Shown: positions 31,306 to 41,031 of the stretch, in pieces
How the letters are laid out: each line of letters opens with the position of its first letter
Numbering within the stretch: the stretch's first letter is position 1
Assembly: GCF_001654985.1 (NCBI RefSeq)
Contig: NZ_LXEU01000030.1
Location: forward strand, 1-64,000
Origin: Kluyvera georgiana ATCC 51603
GTDB taxonomy: Bacteria > Pseudomonadota > Gammaproteobacteria > Enterobacterales > Enterobacteriaceae
DNA length: 64,000 nucleotides
Direction of reading: 5' to 3'
Notes under the pieces: model-generated
Told to the model about the DNA's origin: nothing
Seen by the model: the letters and a program-made list of their open reading frames with translations, nothing else
Databases searched by the model: none
Position numbers and translations under genes: made by a program

Positions 31306-33276
31306 TGGCAGCGTTAATGCTTCCCCGGCGTGAAGCGGCCAGCTTTCGCCGTGCAGTCGGAGCACGCCGCCGCCGCGGGAGGCGCAAACCGTCAGCTGAT
31401 TGTCGCGTAAGGTGAGCGTGACTTCACCCTCTTTAATCGGCAATGTGCAGTCCAGCATGCTAAAAGGCGCAAACCATGGCTCAATGGCGAAGGTTTCATA
31501 CCCCGGCGTTAGCGGATGTAGCCCGATAAAGTAGCGCCCCAGCAGGTAGAGCGGGCTCGCTCCCCAGGCGTGGCACAGGCTCTTACCAAACTTGTCACCG
31601 TACATCGCGTAGTGTTCGTCGCCTTTAATATCCGGGTTGTACTCTTCCCAGAAGGTTGTGGCTCCCAGCGCCAGCATGCCGCCCCAGTAATCGCGCATCC
31701 GTTGCCAGACCACATCCTGTCGGCCACATTGGCACAGCGTATCCAGCTCGAAAAAGGTGAAGTAGGGGGTGACGATGGGGGCAATAGCCTCGTTCATCAG
31801 CACTCGCTCGACGATGGTCTGTCGCCGCTCGGGGGTTACGGTATCAAACATCAGCGCGAAGATGTTGGCATGACGAGTCACGTGACGTTTACCGCTCTCA
31901 TAGCTATCGATATAGGCGCCTTGCGCTTCGTCCCAGAAAAAGAGGTCGATGTTTTTTGCCAGCTTATCGGCCCGCCGCTGCCACTCGGCAGGATCCGCAC
32001 CGACGATCTCCGCGCACAGCGCCAGCGAGCGCCAGGCCTTCAGCAGCAGCATCTGTTCAGCGCACACCGCGCCGGTTTTATCGATTTCGGCCCAGTCGAT
32101 AAAAATCCAGTCGCCTTCTTTACCGCGAATAAAACCGCTTTCGTCGATATCGGGCATCAGCCATTCCATCAGGCTGACCATTTTGCCGTATACCTGACGG
32201 ACAAACTCCGCATCGTTGCTCATCAGGTAGTGTTTCTCAATATTAATCACCCACAGCAGCGAGTAGTCGACGATGGTATTGATATGCTGGCGCATCGGGT
32301 CGCGACCGCGAAGGGCGAGCAGGGTACGGCGGTTGATATCTTCATCGAAAAACAGATACGGGTTGATCAGCGTGCACTGCCAGGCATCGCCCGACCAGAT
32401 CCAGCGGTCGCGCTTCACGCCATCAATGAAAAACAGATCGCTGCACAGGGCAAACGTCTCGCGCGAAACCTGCCAGATCTGATCGATCAGCGGGTCGTTG
32501 CTGCGGAAGCTGGCGCAGCGTGGTTTGGCGATAAATTCATGCTCCGCCGCCAAGCTGACTGCGCCATGTGCGACGTCGGGAATAAAAACGTAGCGGAAGG
32601 CGCGTTTACGGATTGTTGAATCCGGCGTGACGTTCGTCTGCGAGTAGTAGCAATATTGAGTGTCCAGCGCTTCCGCCTGGGATTCGCCATAGCACAGCGT
32701 CACCGGCGGTTGCGTATCGCTGTTGAAGCTGACCGCGAGCTGCCCATTCACGACGCGCACGAAATCGTACAGCACGCCGCCATTCATCGCGCGTTCACTC
32801 ACCGGCAGCCGAGGTTCACGCTCAAAGTTAACGGCGTTGGGAGAGGTCTGCGCTGAGGTATAGAGCGCATCGCAGCCCGCCGGCGCGGTATCGATATAGT
32901 CGCTGGCAAACCAGCTTTCATCGCTGAAGATTTGCTCACCCTCGGCGCGCAGCGCGGGAAGCCCGCTGGCATTGGCGACGTAGAAGGTGAGCGTTTGCTC
33001 GCCCGCCGGGCAGGTCAGCGGGCCGTGCAGCGGCTGTTTTTTGCCGTCAATCAGCGCGTAGCCGGAACCTTCTACCTGTACGGTGAAGGTCTGCGGTTCG
33101 CTAAAACAGTAGCGGCGGGTAAAGATCACGCTTTTGCAGCAGTCTTCCAGGTGCCAATAGGCGGGCCAGTCGAAACCGCGCTCTTCGCGCTGCAGGTTTT
33201 GCAATAACGCGTGGCGGATCTCAAAGTCACCGGCCAGCCAGATCCATTTTGCGCGTGCATTACGCATTGTCATCAT
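31297..33276 (-). CDS. Glycoside hydrolase family 78-type alpha-L-rhamnosidase-like enzyme
   Basis: About 659 residues with no signal peptide, so cytoplasmic. Beta-sandwich regions (about 50-250) precede an (alpha/alpha)6-barrel. The GH78 signature is DGVKRDRWIWSGD (about 285-297), whose acidic residues correspond to the catalytic loop of family 78, and WEEYNPD (about 543-549) follows in the second half. A C-terminal beta domain closes the protein. It probably removes terminal rhamnose from an imported glycoside. The start is unclear: TTG, ATG, ATG and a later ATG lie within 13 bases; the ATG at 33276 has GGGGAA five bases before it. It overlaps the transporter stop. Confidence 0.8.
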   Translation of the reverse strand: MMTMRNARAKWIWLAGDFEIRHALLQNLQREERGFDWPAYWHLEDCCKSVIFTRRYCFSEPQTFTVQVEGSGYALIDGKKQPLHGPLTCPAGEQTLTFYVANASGLPALRAEGEQIFSDESWFASDYIDTAPAGCDALYTSAQTSPNAVNFEREPRLPVSERAMNGGVLYDFVRVVNGQLAVSFNSDTQPPVTLCYGESQAEALDTQYCYYSQTNVTPDSTIRKRAFRYVFIPDVAHGAVSLAAEHEFIAKPRCASFRSNDPLIDQIWQVSRETFALCSDLFFIDGVKRDRWIWSGDAWQCTLINPYLFFDEDINRRTLLALRGRDPMRQHINTIVDYSLLWVINIEKHYLMSNDAEFVRQVYGKMVSLMEWLMPDIDESGFIRGKEGDWIFIDWAEIDKTGAVCAEQMLLLKAWRSLALCAEIVGADPAEWQRRADKLAKNIDLFFWDEAQGAYIDSYESGKRHVTRHANIFALMFDTVTPERRQTIVERVLMNEAIAPIVTPYFTFFELDTLCQCGRQDVVWQRMRDYWGGMLALGATTFWEEYNPDIKGDEHYAMYGDKFGKSLCHAWGASPLYLLGRYFIGLHPLTPGYETFAIEPWFAPFSMLDCTLPIKEGEVTLTLRDNQLTVCASRGGGVLRLHGESWPLHAGEALTLPVT

Positions 33277-34637
33277 CAATTCCCCAGACCTTCTGCATTC
33301 AGTAATTTTTGTTCTGCGAGCTGCTTCTTAATCTCTTCATACTGGTTATCGAGAGTATAAAAACGCCCCATCCACAGCATCGAAACCACAATTAACCCCG
33401 CCGGGATCCACAGATAGCAGGCTTTAATCGCCATAATCGCCGCCGCCGACTGCTGCGCTTCCGCGACGTAACCAGTAGCCGAGAGCATAAAGCCGCTCAA
33501 TGCCCCGGCTGCCGCCATCGCCACCTTGCCGATAAAACCGTTTACCGAGGTAAGAATACCCGCCGTGTTGATGCCGGTTTTCCACTCACCGTAGTCCACC
33601 GGATCGGCCTGCATGGAAAAATAGATAGCATTACGTTGCCCGAAGCCCAGCGCCAGCAGCACCGCGCCGGACATCAGCCCCCAGACGTTGACGCCGGAGA
33701 GCATCATAATGACCATACCGCCGAGGTTGACGGCGCAGGCCAACTGATACACCTGAATCTTGCGCAGCCGTTTGGCGAGGAACGGTACGGTCAGCGTACC
33801 CAGCAGCGGCACAAATGAGGCGATACCTGCCGCTACGGAGGTGAGGGCGGTATTGCCGACGTAATATTTAAAGAAGTAGATAAGCGCGCCGGACTGTAAA
33901 AAGAACGCGCCCCACATAAAAAGAATATTGATGGCGAACACCTTCCACGGCGTGTTCTCTTTGAGCCCCTGCCAGGCGCGGCGCAGGGTCATCTTTTCCG
34001 GCGTAATGGCGTAACGCTCTTTCACGTTGCAAAAGCTGACAAACAGAAAGAAAGTCGACAGCACGCCGAACAGCGTGGCGGTATAGATAAATCCACGGTC
34101 CTGATTTCCGTTGCCCAACCAATTGACCAATGGCAACGTGGCGACCGAGACAATCGTCGAACCAATAAAACTGAACATTATTCTCACGGAGGATAGCACG
34201 GTACGCTCATGCGCATCGTTGCTTAAGAAAGGCAGCATCGCGTTATACGGAATATTGACCACCGTAAACATCACCGATAATAAAAAATAGGTGATAAACG
34301 CCCATATTAGTTTGCCGGTAGTGCCGAAGTCTGGAATATAAAAGGCGAGAATACATAACAGGCCAAAAGGGATGGCGCCAATCGCCAGCCACGGACGACA
34401 GCGGCCCCAACGGGTACTGGTATTATCAATGAGGATCCCCATTAATACATCCGTGACCCCGTCGGCCAGGCGCGTAATCAAAAACATAATGCCGATATAA
34501 TAGGCAGGGAGCTTCATGATATCGGTATAAAAATACATTAAATATAATGAAATTAATTGCCACACTAAATTACAGGAAATATCGGCTACGGAAAAACCAA
34601 GCCGTAATCTCCAGGGAGACGCCGTTTTTGTTTCCAT
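33276..34637 (-). CDS. GPH-family sugar:cation symporter (MFS)
   Basis: A 453-residue inner-membrane transporter of the glycoside-pentoside-hexuronide family, related to MelB and the YicJ/UidB group. Twelve membrane segments are visible. Diagnostic stretches: DISCNLVWQLISLYLMYFYTDI, RLADGVTDVLMG with the charged TSTRWGRCRPW loop, and NIPYNAMLPFLSND. First gene of the set with GH78 and AraC on the minus strand, overlapping GH78 by one to four bases. It likely imports an intact rhamnosylated glycoside by proton or sodium symport. The substrate is not known. Confidence 0.85.
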   Translation of the reverse strand: METKTASPWRLRLGFSVADISCNLVWQLISLYLMYFYTDIMKLPAYYIGIMFLITRLADGVTDVLMGILIDNTSTRWGRCRPWLAIGAIPFGLLCILAFYIPDFGTTGKLIWAFITYFLLSVMFTVVNIPYNAMLPFLSNDAHERTVLSSVRIMFSFIGSTIVSVATLPLVNWLGNGNQDRGFIYTATLFGVLSTFFLFVSFCNVKERYAITPEKMTLRRAWQGLKENTPWKVFAINILFMWGAFFLQSGALIYFFKYYVGNTALTSVAAGIASFVPLLGTLTVPFLAKRLRKIQVYQLACAVNLGGMVIMMLSGVNVWGLMSGAVLLALGFGQRNAIYFSMQADPVDYGEWKTGINTAGILTSVNGFIGKVAMAAAGALSGFMLSATGYVAEAQQSAAAIMAIKACYLWIPAGLIVVSMLWMGRFYTLDNQYEEIKKQLAEQKLLNAEGLGN

Positions 34638-34791
34638 ACAAACCTCATTGAACTCATGGGATAGTTGGCCGTATTAGCGATACGACCTGAGCATAGAGGT
34701 ATTAGATAACAGCGTCTTTGCCGAGTCATCGGCTTGATTTGGCACTGGCGCGGAAACGAGCGTGACGCTGTCGGCGTTTTTGAACGGTAAT

Positions 34792-36330
34792 CTAGTGTTT
34801 CGCCGGAAAATAGAGCAGAGAGGCGTCGTTGCCGCTCTGGTTGTCCTGGCGTAAAAAGGAGAACAGCCCGAAAAGGTTGTTGTCGCGGTGAAGCTCATCC
34901 AGGGTCACCACCGGGTAAGCCTCCGCGATCTCCAGGCGCTCCGTCGCCTTCTTCTCTTTTTCCTGCAAATAGCCTACCAGGCTTATCTGGTACTTCCGGA
35001 TGTTCTCGACGTAGGCATAGGCCTCATGGCCGCGCGCGTAGCCATAGGTCAACTTGCTATACCATGCCTTCTGGCTGAGCAGCGGCAGACGCTGTTTGAC
35101 GTCCGCCCAGCTATCCGGGTTGCCTTTTTGCCTGGCCGTCAGCGCGCGGGCGTCGAGCATATGGGCGTAGCCCATGTTATAGGCGGCGAGCGCAAACCAG
35201 ATTTTCTCTTCCTGCGGCACGCTGTCCGGTACCTTATCCATCATGTCCTGCAAATAACGCATGCCGCCGCTGATACTCTGCTCGGCGTCGGTGCGATCGC
35301 TCAGACCTAAGCTCTGAGCGGTATTTTTGGTCAGCATCATCAGGCCGCGTACCCCGGTCGGCGAGGTTGCCAGCGGGTCCCAATGCGATTCCTGGTAGGA
35401 GATGGCCGCCAGCAGCTTCCAGTCTATTGCGCTGGCGTACTTTTCAAAGAGCGGCTGCAGGTCGGGCAGGACGTTATCCACCGCGCGCAGGAAAGAACGC
35501 GTATCGACGTAGTCAAAGTCGTCGCCGTGCCCAAGGTACTTTTCCTCCAGGCGGGCGAGGGTGCCGTCTTCATTCATATTATTGAAGAAGTCGAGCATCG
35601 CCGCTGAAAGCGTATTGTCGTTGTCTTTCAGGCTAAACCAGGTTACCGGCTGTTCGTCAGTGACGTCGAGAGCCACCGCCAGCTCCGGGTGTACGCGCTG
35701 GAACAGGCCGATGGCGACGGAATCCGCAATCGTGTAGTTGAGCTTACCGTCGATGACCGCCTGCATGAGATCGACCGAGCCGCGTTTATCATCCACCGTC
35801 CAGGCCAGATCGGGGTATTTCTTCTCTTTAAGCGTCTGCAGGTCGTTGATGACTACCTGCCCCGGCGCGACGGTGAGTTGGTCTGCGGTGACGTTGCTCA
35901 GACTACGCGGGCGGTAGCTGCCAACGCGGTAGACCAGCTGTTGTGATACGGAATAGTAGGTTGGCCCTGGCTGGTAGCTTTGTACGCGTTCGCTGTTATA
36001 GACCAGGCCTGCAGCCAGTAAATCGGCATCGCCGTGGTCCAGGTCGTCAAACAGCTGGCTGATATTCTGGCGTACGGTCACCTTTAGCTTGACGCCGAGG
36101 TAGTCGGCAAACTGTTGTGCCAGCTCGTAATCAAGCCCATACACTTTGCCGTTAATGGTGGCGTAGGTCAGCGGCGACTGCACGGTACTGACGCGCAGCT
36201 CCCCCCGCTCCACAATCGCGGCGATGCGGTTCTCTGGTTTGCCAAACCAGGGGAGTGAGGGCCAGAGGGCCGCTGCCAGCAGCAACGTGACGACGCCGAT
36301 GAGCAGATAATTAATCTTTAATTTTTTCAA
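34792..36330 (-). CDS. mltF: Membrane-bound lytic murein transglycosylase F
   Basis: A 512-residue periplasmic, outer-membrane-associated enzyme that cleaves peptidoglycan with formation of 1,6-anhydromuramic acid. An N-terminal signal ([18 protein letters not shown]) is followed by an ABC-type substrate-binding-like domain (about 40-270) and a C-terminal lysozyme-like SLT domain with the catalytic Glu in [11 protein letters not shown]. It starts with TTG at 36330, as its E. coli homologue appears to. Divergent from purL. Confidence 0.95.
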   Translation of the reverse strand: MKKLKINYLLIGVVTLLLAAALWPSLPWFGKPENRIAAIVERGELRVSTVQSPLTYATINGKVYGLDYELAQQFADYLGVKLKVTVRQNISQLFDDLDHGDADLLAAGLVYNSERVQSYQPGPTYYSVSQQLVYRVGSYRPRSLSNVTADQLTVAPGQVVINDLQTLKEKKYPDLAWTVDDKRGSVDLMQAVIDGKLNYTIADSVAIGLFQRVHPELAVALDVTDEQPVTWFSLKDNDNTLSAAMLDFFNNMNEDGTLARLEEKYLGHGDDFDYVDTRSFLRAVDNVLPDLQPLFEKYASAIDWKLLAAISYQESHWDPLATSPTGVRGLMMLTKNTAQSLGLSDRTDAEQSISGGMRYLQDMMDKVPDSVPQEEKIWFALAAYNMGYAHMLDARALTARQKGNPDSWADVKQRLPLLSQKAWYSKLTYGYARGHEAYAYVENIRKYQISLVGYLQEKEKKATERLEIAEAYPVVTLDELHRDNNLFGLFSFLRQDNQSGNDASLLYFPAKH

Positions 36331-36483
36331 ATAGTTAATTCGCTGCAGTATCCGTGGAGGTCCCTGATAACATTACGGTTTGTTACAGAATGAGCGGCAT
36401 TTTGCTTAAGATTACGCCAGTTGGCAACTGATTCGCGATGTGTGTCACACCTATTGATAAAGACGAGAGATGATTTTATTTCG

Positions 36484-36499
36484 ACGCAAACGGTTTCGT
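36484..36499. promoter_or_regulatory. PurR operator in the purL promoter
   Basis: ACGCAAACGGTTTCGT matches the PurR consensus ACGCAAACGTTTGCGT at fourteen of sixteen positions. It sits just upstream of a TATAAT -10 box (36517-36522), overlapping the -35 region, so bound PurR with hypoxanthine or guanine should block purL transcription. The mltF-purL gap shows nothing else. Confidence 0.85.
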
Positions 36500-36575
36500 C
36501 AGGGCGCAGGATTCTCTATAATAGCCGCCGTTCTCCCCCATTGCGCACACTGAAAGCTGAGAAGACGAGAGACTT

Positions 36576-39500
36576 ATGATGGAAATTCTGCGTGGTTCGC
36601 CTGCACTGTCTGCATTTCGTATTAACAAACTGCTGACGCGGTTTCAGGCAGCCAACCTCCCGGTAAGCAATATTTACGCCGAGTATGTCCATTTTGCCGA
36701 CCTGGACGCGCCGCTGACCGAAGACGAGCGGGCCCGACTCGAGCGACTGTTGCAGTATGGCCCGAGCCTGAACAGCCATACCCCTACCGGTAAACTGCTG
36801 CTCGTCACTCCCCGTCCTGGCACTATCTCTCCCTGGTCTTCCAAAGCTACTGACATCGCCCACAACTGCGGTCTGCAGCAGGTGCAGCGTCTGGAACGCG
36901 GCGTGGCGTACTACGTTGAAGCCGCAAGCCTGACCGAAGCGCAGCTGAACGCCGTGGCGGCAGAACTGCACGACCGCATGATGGAGAGCGTGTTTGCTTC
37001 CTTGCAGGATGCGGAAAAACTGTTTGCGCATCACCAGCCTGCGCCGGTCTCCAGCGTCGACCTGCTCGGTGAGGGCCGTCAGGCGCTGATTGACGCCAAC
37101 GTGCGTCTCGGCCTGGCATTGGCGGAGGATGAAATCGACTATCTGCAGGACGCGTTCAGCAAACTGGGGCGCAACCCGAATGACATCGAGCTGTACATGT
37201 TCGCGCAGGCCAACTCCGAACACTGTCGCCACAAAATTTTTAACGCCGACTGGATTATCGACGGTAAACAGCAGCCAAAGTCGCTGTTTAAAATGATTAA
37301 AAACACCTTCGAAACCACTCCGGACCACGTGCTGTCTGCCTATAAAGACAACGCCGCGGTGATGGAAGGTTCCGAAGTTGGACGTTACTTCGCCGACCAC
37401 AAAACCGGTCGCTACGATTTCCATCAGGAACCAGCCCATATCCTGATGAAGGTAGAAACCCATAACCACCCGACTGCCATCTCTCCATGGCCGGGCGCGG
37501 CAACCGGATCCGGCGGTGAAATTCGTGATGAAGGCGCCACCGGGCGCGGCGCGAAGCCGAAAGCCGGGCTGGTGGGCTTCTCCGTTTCCAACCTGCGAAT
37601 TCCGGGCTTCGAACAGCCGTGGGAAGAAGACTTCGGCAAGCCGGAACGTATTGTGACCGCGCTGGATATCATGACCGACGGCCCGCTGGGCGGCGCGGCA
37701 TTCAACAACGAATTTGGTCGCCCGGCGCTGACCGGCTACTTCCGTACCTACGAAGAGAAGGTTAACAGCCACAACGGCGAAGAGCTGCGCGGCTACCACA
37801 AGCCGATCATGCTGGCAGGTGGGATCGGCAACATTCGCGCCGATCACGTGCAGAAAGGCGAGATCGTCGTTGGCGCTAAGCTGATTGTCCTCGGCGGCCC
37901 GGCGATGAACATCGGCCTCGGCGGCGGCGCGGCATCCTCTATGGCTTCCGGTCAGTCTGATGCCGATCTCGACTTCGCCTCCGTACAACGCGATAACCCG
38001 GAAATGGAACGCCGCTGTCAGGAAGTTATCGACCGCTGCTGGCAGATGGGCGATGCCAACCCGATTCTGTTTATTCACGACGTCGGCGCGGGCGGTCTGT
38101 CCAACGCCATGCCGGAGCTGGTAAGCGATGGCGGTCGCGGCGGTAAATTCCAGCTGCGCGATATCCTCAGCGACGAGCCGGGTATGAGCCCGCTGGAAAT
38201 CTGGTGTAACGAATCTCAGGAACGTTACGTGCTGGCGGTTGCCGCCGACCAGTTGCCGCTGTTTGACGAACTGTGTAAGCGCGAGCGCGCGCCGTATGCG
38301 GTGATTGGTGAAGCGACTGAAGAGCAGCATTTAACCCTGAGCGACAGCCATTTTGACAACCAGCCGATCGACATGCCGCTGGATGTGCTGTTAGGTAAAA
38401 CGCCGAAGATGACGCGCGATGTACAGACGCTGAAAGCGAAGGGCGAAGCGCTGGCGCGCGAGCAGATTACGCTGGCTGACGCGGTCAACCGCGTGCTGCA
38501 CCTGCCGACCGTCGCTGAGAAAACCTTCCTCGTGACCATCGGCGACCGTACCGTTACCGGTATGGTGGCGCGCGATCAGATGGTGGGACCGTGGCAGATT
38601 CCGGTAGCTAACTGTGCGGTCACGACCGCCAGCCTCGACAGCTACTACGGTGAAGCGATGGCAATCGGCGAACGTGCGCCGGTCGCGCTGCTGGACTTCG
38701 CTGCCTCCGCTCGTCTGGCGGTAGGGGAAGCGCTGACCAACATCGCCGCCACGCAGATCGGCGATATCAAACATATTAAGCTGTCGGCAAACTGGATGTC
38801 CGCCGCGGGTCACCCGGGTGAAGATGCCGGTCTGTACGAAGCGGTGAAAGCCATCGGTGAAGAGATGTGTCCGCAGCTGGGCCTCACCATTCCGGTGGGT
38901 AAAGACTCGATGTCGATGAAAACCCGCTGGCAGGAAGGCAACGAACAGCGCGAAATGACTTCGCCGCTGTCGCTGGTGATTTCCGCCTTTGCCCGCGTGG
39001 AAGATGTTCGCCACACCATTACGCCGCAGTTGGTCACCGAAGACAACGCCCTGCTGCTGATTGATCTCGGCAAGGGCCACAACGCGCTGGGCGCAACGGC
39101 GCTGGCACAGGTTTACCGTCAACTGGGCGATAAGCCGGCCGACGTGCGCGACGTGGCGCAGCTGAAAGGCTTCTACGACGCGATTCAGGCGCTGGTCGCA
39201 CAGCGTAAGCTGCTGGCCTACCACGACCGTTCTGACGGCGGCCTGCTGGTCACCCTGGCAGAGATGGCCTTTGCCGGTCACTGCGGCGTGGAAGCGGATG
39301 TTGCCAGCCTTGGCGACGATCGTCTGGCTGCGCTGTTCAACGAAGAACTGGGGGCGGTGATTCAGGTACGCGCCGCTGACCGTGAGGCGGTGGAAGCGAT
39401 TCTGGCGGCCAACGGTCTCGCCGATTGCGTGCATTATCTCGGTAAAGCCGTTGAAGGCGACCGCTTCACTCTGACCGCCAACGGTCAGCCGGTGTTCAGC

Positions 39501-40463
39501 GAAAGCCGTACCACGTTGCGTATGTGGTGGGCAGAGACCACCTGGCAGATGCAGCGTCTGCGCGATAACCCGGAATGTGCCGATCAGGAACATGAAGCGA
39601 AAGCCAACGATAACGATCCTGGCCTCAACGTGAAGCTCACCTTCGATATCAATGCGGATGTTGCGGCACCGTATATTGCCACCGGTGCGCGTCCAAAAGT
39701 GGCCGTACTGCGCGAGCAGGGCGTGAACTCCCACGTTGAGATGGCGGCCGCCTTCCACCGTGCGGGCTTCGACGCTATCGATGTCCACATGAGCGACCTG
39801 CTGGCAGGGCGCACCGGTCTGGCGGACTTCCAGGCGCTGGTGGCCTGTGGCGGTTTCTCCTACGGCGACGTGCTGGGCGCAGGAGAAGGCTGGGCGAAAT
39901 CGATTCTGTTCAACAGCCGCGTCCGCGATGAGTTTGAAACCTTCTTCCATCGTCCGCAGACGCTGGCGCTGGGCGTGTGTAACGGCTGCCAGATGATGTC
40001 GAATCTGCGCGAGCTGATTCCGGGCAGCGATCTGTGGCCGCGCTTTGTGCGTAACCACTCTGACCGTTTTGAAGCACGTTTCAGCCTGGTGGAAGTGACC
40101 AGCAGCCCGTCGCTGCTGCTGGCCGGCATGGAAGGTTCCCGCATGCCGATCGCCGTTTCTCATGGTGAAGGTCATGTGGAAGTGCGTGATGGCGCACACC
40201 TCGCTGCGCTGGAAAGCAAAGGTCTGGTGGCGCTGCGCTTCGTCGATAACTTCGGGAAAGTCACCGAAGCCTACCCGGCGAACCCGAACGGCTCGCCGAA
40301 CGGCATTACCTCGGTCACCAACGAAAGCGGCCGCGTCACTATCATGATGCCGCACCCGGAACGTGTGTTCCGTACCGTGGCGAACTCCTGGCACCCGGAA
40401 AACTGGGGCGAGGATAGCCCGTGGATGCGTATCTTCCGTAACGCGCGTAAGCAGCTTGGCTAA
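36576..40463 (+). CDS. purL: Phosphoribosylformylglycinamidine synthase
   Basis: A 1295-residue single-chain FGAM synthase, the fourth step of purine synthesis: FGAR plus glutamine and ATP gives FGAM. The N-terminal domain and linker precede two AIR-synthase-like halves ([50 protein letters not shown]). A C-terminal class I glutamine amidotransferase domain has the nucleophile Cys in GVCNGCQMM (about 1135) and the partner His in MPHPERVF (about 1260). Length is the same as in E. coli. Monocistronic, with its own PurR box and terminator. Confidence 0.98.
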   Translation: MMEILRGSPALSAFRINKLLTRFQAANLPVSNIYAEYVHFADLDAPLTEDERARLERLLQYGPSLNSHTPTGKLLLVTPRPGTISPWSSKATDIAHNCGLQQVQRLERGVAYYVEAASLTEAQLNAVAAELHDRMMESVFASLQDAEKLFAHHQPAPVSSVDLLGEGRQALIDANVRLGLALAEDEIDYLQDAFSKLGRNPNDIELYMFAQANSEHCRHKIFNADWIIDGKQQPKSLFKMIKNTFETTPDHVLSAYKDNAAVMEGSEVGRYFADHKTGRYDFHQEPAHILMKVETHNHPTAISPWPGAATGSGGEIRDEGATGRGAKPKAGLVGFSVSNLRIPGFEQPWEEDFGKPERIVTALDIMTDGPLGGAAFNNEFGRPALTGYFRTYEEKVNSHNGEELRGYHKPIMLAGGIGNIRADHVQKGEIVVGAKLIVLGGPAMNIGLGGGAASSMASGQSDADLDFASVQRDNPEMERRCQEVIDRCWQMGDANPILFIHDVGAGGLSNAMPELVSDGGRGGKFQLRDILSDEPGMSPLEIWCNESQERYVLAVAADQLPLFDELCKRERAPYAVIGEATEEQHLTLSDSHFDNQPIDMPLDVLLGKTPKMTRDVQTLKAKGEALAREQITLADAVNRVLHLPTVAEKTFLVTIGDRTVTGMVARDQMVGPWQIPVANCAVTTASLDSYYGEAMAIGERAPVALLDFAASARLAVGEALTNIAATQIGDIKHIKLSANWMSAAGHPGEDAGLYEAVKAIGEEMCPQLGLTIPVGKDSMSMKTRWQEGNEQREMTSPLSLVISAFARVEDVRHTITPQLVTEDNALLLIDLGKGHNALGATALAQVYRQLGDKPADVRDVAQLKGFYDAIQALVAQRKLLAYHDRSDGGLLVTLAEMAFAGHCGVEADVASLGDDRLAALFNEELGAVIQVRAADREAVEAILAANGLADCVHYLGKAVEGDRFTLTANGQPVFSESRTTLRMWWAETTWQMQRLRDNPECADQEHEAKANDNDPGLNVKLTFDINADVAAPYIATGARPKVAVLREQGVNSHVEMAAAFHRAGFDAIDVHMSDLLAGRTGLADFQALVACGGFSYGDVLGAGEGWAKSILFNSRVRDEFETFFHRPQTLALGVCNGCQMMSNLRELIPGSDLWPRFVRNHSDRFEARFSLVEVTSSPSLLLAGMEGSRMPIAVSHGEGHVEVRDGAHLAALESKGLVALRFVDNFGKVTEAYPANPNGSPNGITSVTNESGRVTIMMPHPERVFRTVANSWHPENWGEDSPWMRIFRNARKQLG

Positions 40464-40470
40464 TCCTTCC

Positions 40471-40497
40471 AGCCCCTCTTCGGAGGGGCTTTTTTTA
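40471..40497 (+). terminator. purL terminator
   Basis: AGCCCCTC-TT-CGGAGGGGCT forms a GC-rich stem followed by seven T, eight bases past the purL stop. Confidence 0.93.
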
Positions 40498-40545
40498 TTC
40501 TGCGGTGTCGATAGGGCGAACAACGTGATACCGGTATTGCGCGGG

Positions 40546-40563
40546 TGTCGGTAAATCCCGACA
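40546..40563. promoter_or_regulatory. GlrR box 1 upstream of glmY
   Basis: TGTC-GGTAAATCCC-GACA is a perfect TGTC-N10-GACA site, the motif bound by the response regulator GlrR in front of glmY in enterics. About 231 bp before the glmY start. Confidence 0.85.
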
Positions 40564-40578
40564 TATCGCCCAGGTCAG

Positions 40579-40596
40579 TGTCTCCAAATGGAGACG
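40579..40596. promoter_or_regulatory. GlrR box 2 upstream of glmY
   Basis: TGTC-TCCAAATGGA-GACG matches TGTC-N10-GACA except for the last base. About 180-198 bp before the glmY start. Confidence 0.75.
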
Positions 40597-40641
40597 CTTA
40601 ATTATCTGATTTTTATGTTATTTATTTTTTCTGGAAAAGAG

Positions 40642-40659
40642 TGTCTCTAATCGGCGACA
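40642..40659. promoter_or_regulatory. GlrR box 3 upstream of glmY
   Basis: TGTC-TCTAATCGGC-GACA is a perfect GlrR motif, about 118-135 bp before the glmY start. The AT-rich DNA between it and the promoter (40661-40748) would suit IHF bending, as known in E. coli. Confidence 0.85.
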
Positions 40660-40749
40660 TTGTGAGTGAATGACGCGCAATTCGTTAACTGCGATTTTTT
40701 TCATATATTTTCCATATATTTCATTGTGTTAATTTATTGTTTTGAATAT

Positions 40750-40770
40750 TGGCACACATCGTGCATAATG
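40750..40770 (+). promoter_or_regulatory. Overlapping sigma54 and sigma70 promoter of glmY
   Basis: TGGCACACATCGTGCAT carries the sigma54 GG and GC dinucleotides ten bases apart, and the sigma70 -10 hexamer CATAAT (40765-40770) overlaps its end. Both would start transcription near 40777. This dual arrangement is known for glmY of E. coli and relatives. Confidence 0.85.
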
Positions 40771-40776
40771 TTAACC

Positions 40777-40963
40777 AGTGGCTCATTCACCTTCTTATGT
40801 CAGCCCCTTCGGGACGTGCTACATAAACTTCGAATGACGCACAACAAGGTGCCTGCCGTCCAGCAACTGATAATAGCGCTGCTTTATCAACCATCGGGCG
40901 AAACGTTGAGTTAGGCACCGCCTTATTCCATAACAAAGCCGGGCTTTTGCCCGGCTTTGTTAT
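40777..40963 (+). ncRNA. glmY: Small regulatory RNA GlmY
   Basis: A Hfq-independent sRNA of about 187 nt. The 5' part AGTGGCTCATTCACC, the hairpin core CAGCCCCTTCGGGACGTGCTACATAA and the 3' segment AACGTTGAGTTAGGCACCGCC match E. coli GlmY as recalled; the terminator stem AACAAAGCCGGGC/GCCCGGCTTTGTT closes it. GlmY protects GlmZ from degradation by binding the adaptor RapZ, so that glmS is translated when glucosamine 6-phosphate is scarce. The middle part (about 40850-40890) differs from E. coli. It lies next to the glrK-qseG-glrR genes that control it. Confidence 0.93.
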
Positions 40964-41031
40964 TTCTGGCCTTTCCCTCGCCGATATCCTCAGTTAGCAT
41001 TCCGGTACGTTGATTTACTGAGACACCTCCG

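Noticed and set aside
36516-38330. Minus-strand frame of 604 codons opposite purL
   Set aside because: It is the mirror of purL codon positions, without family features, and purL is a certain gene here.
38391-40523. Minus-strand frame of 710 codons opposite the second half of purL
   Set aside because: Same reason: long because GC-rich codons avoid stops on the other strand; no domain, no ribosome-binding site.
40666-40914. 82-codon frame in the purL-glrK gap
   Set aside because: It overlaps the glmY promoter and RNA, has no ribosome-binding site and is not conserved as protein as far as can be seen.
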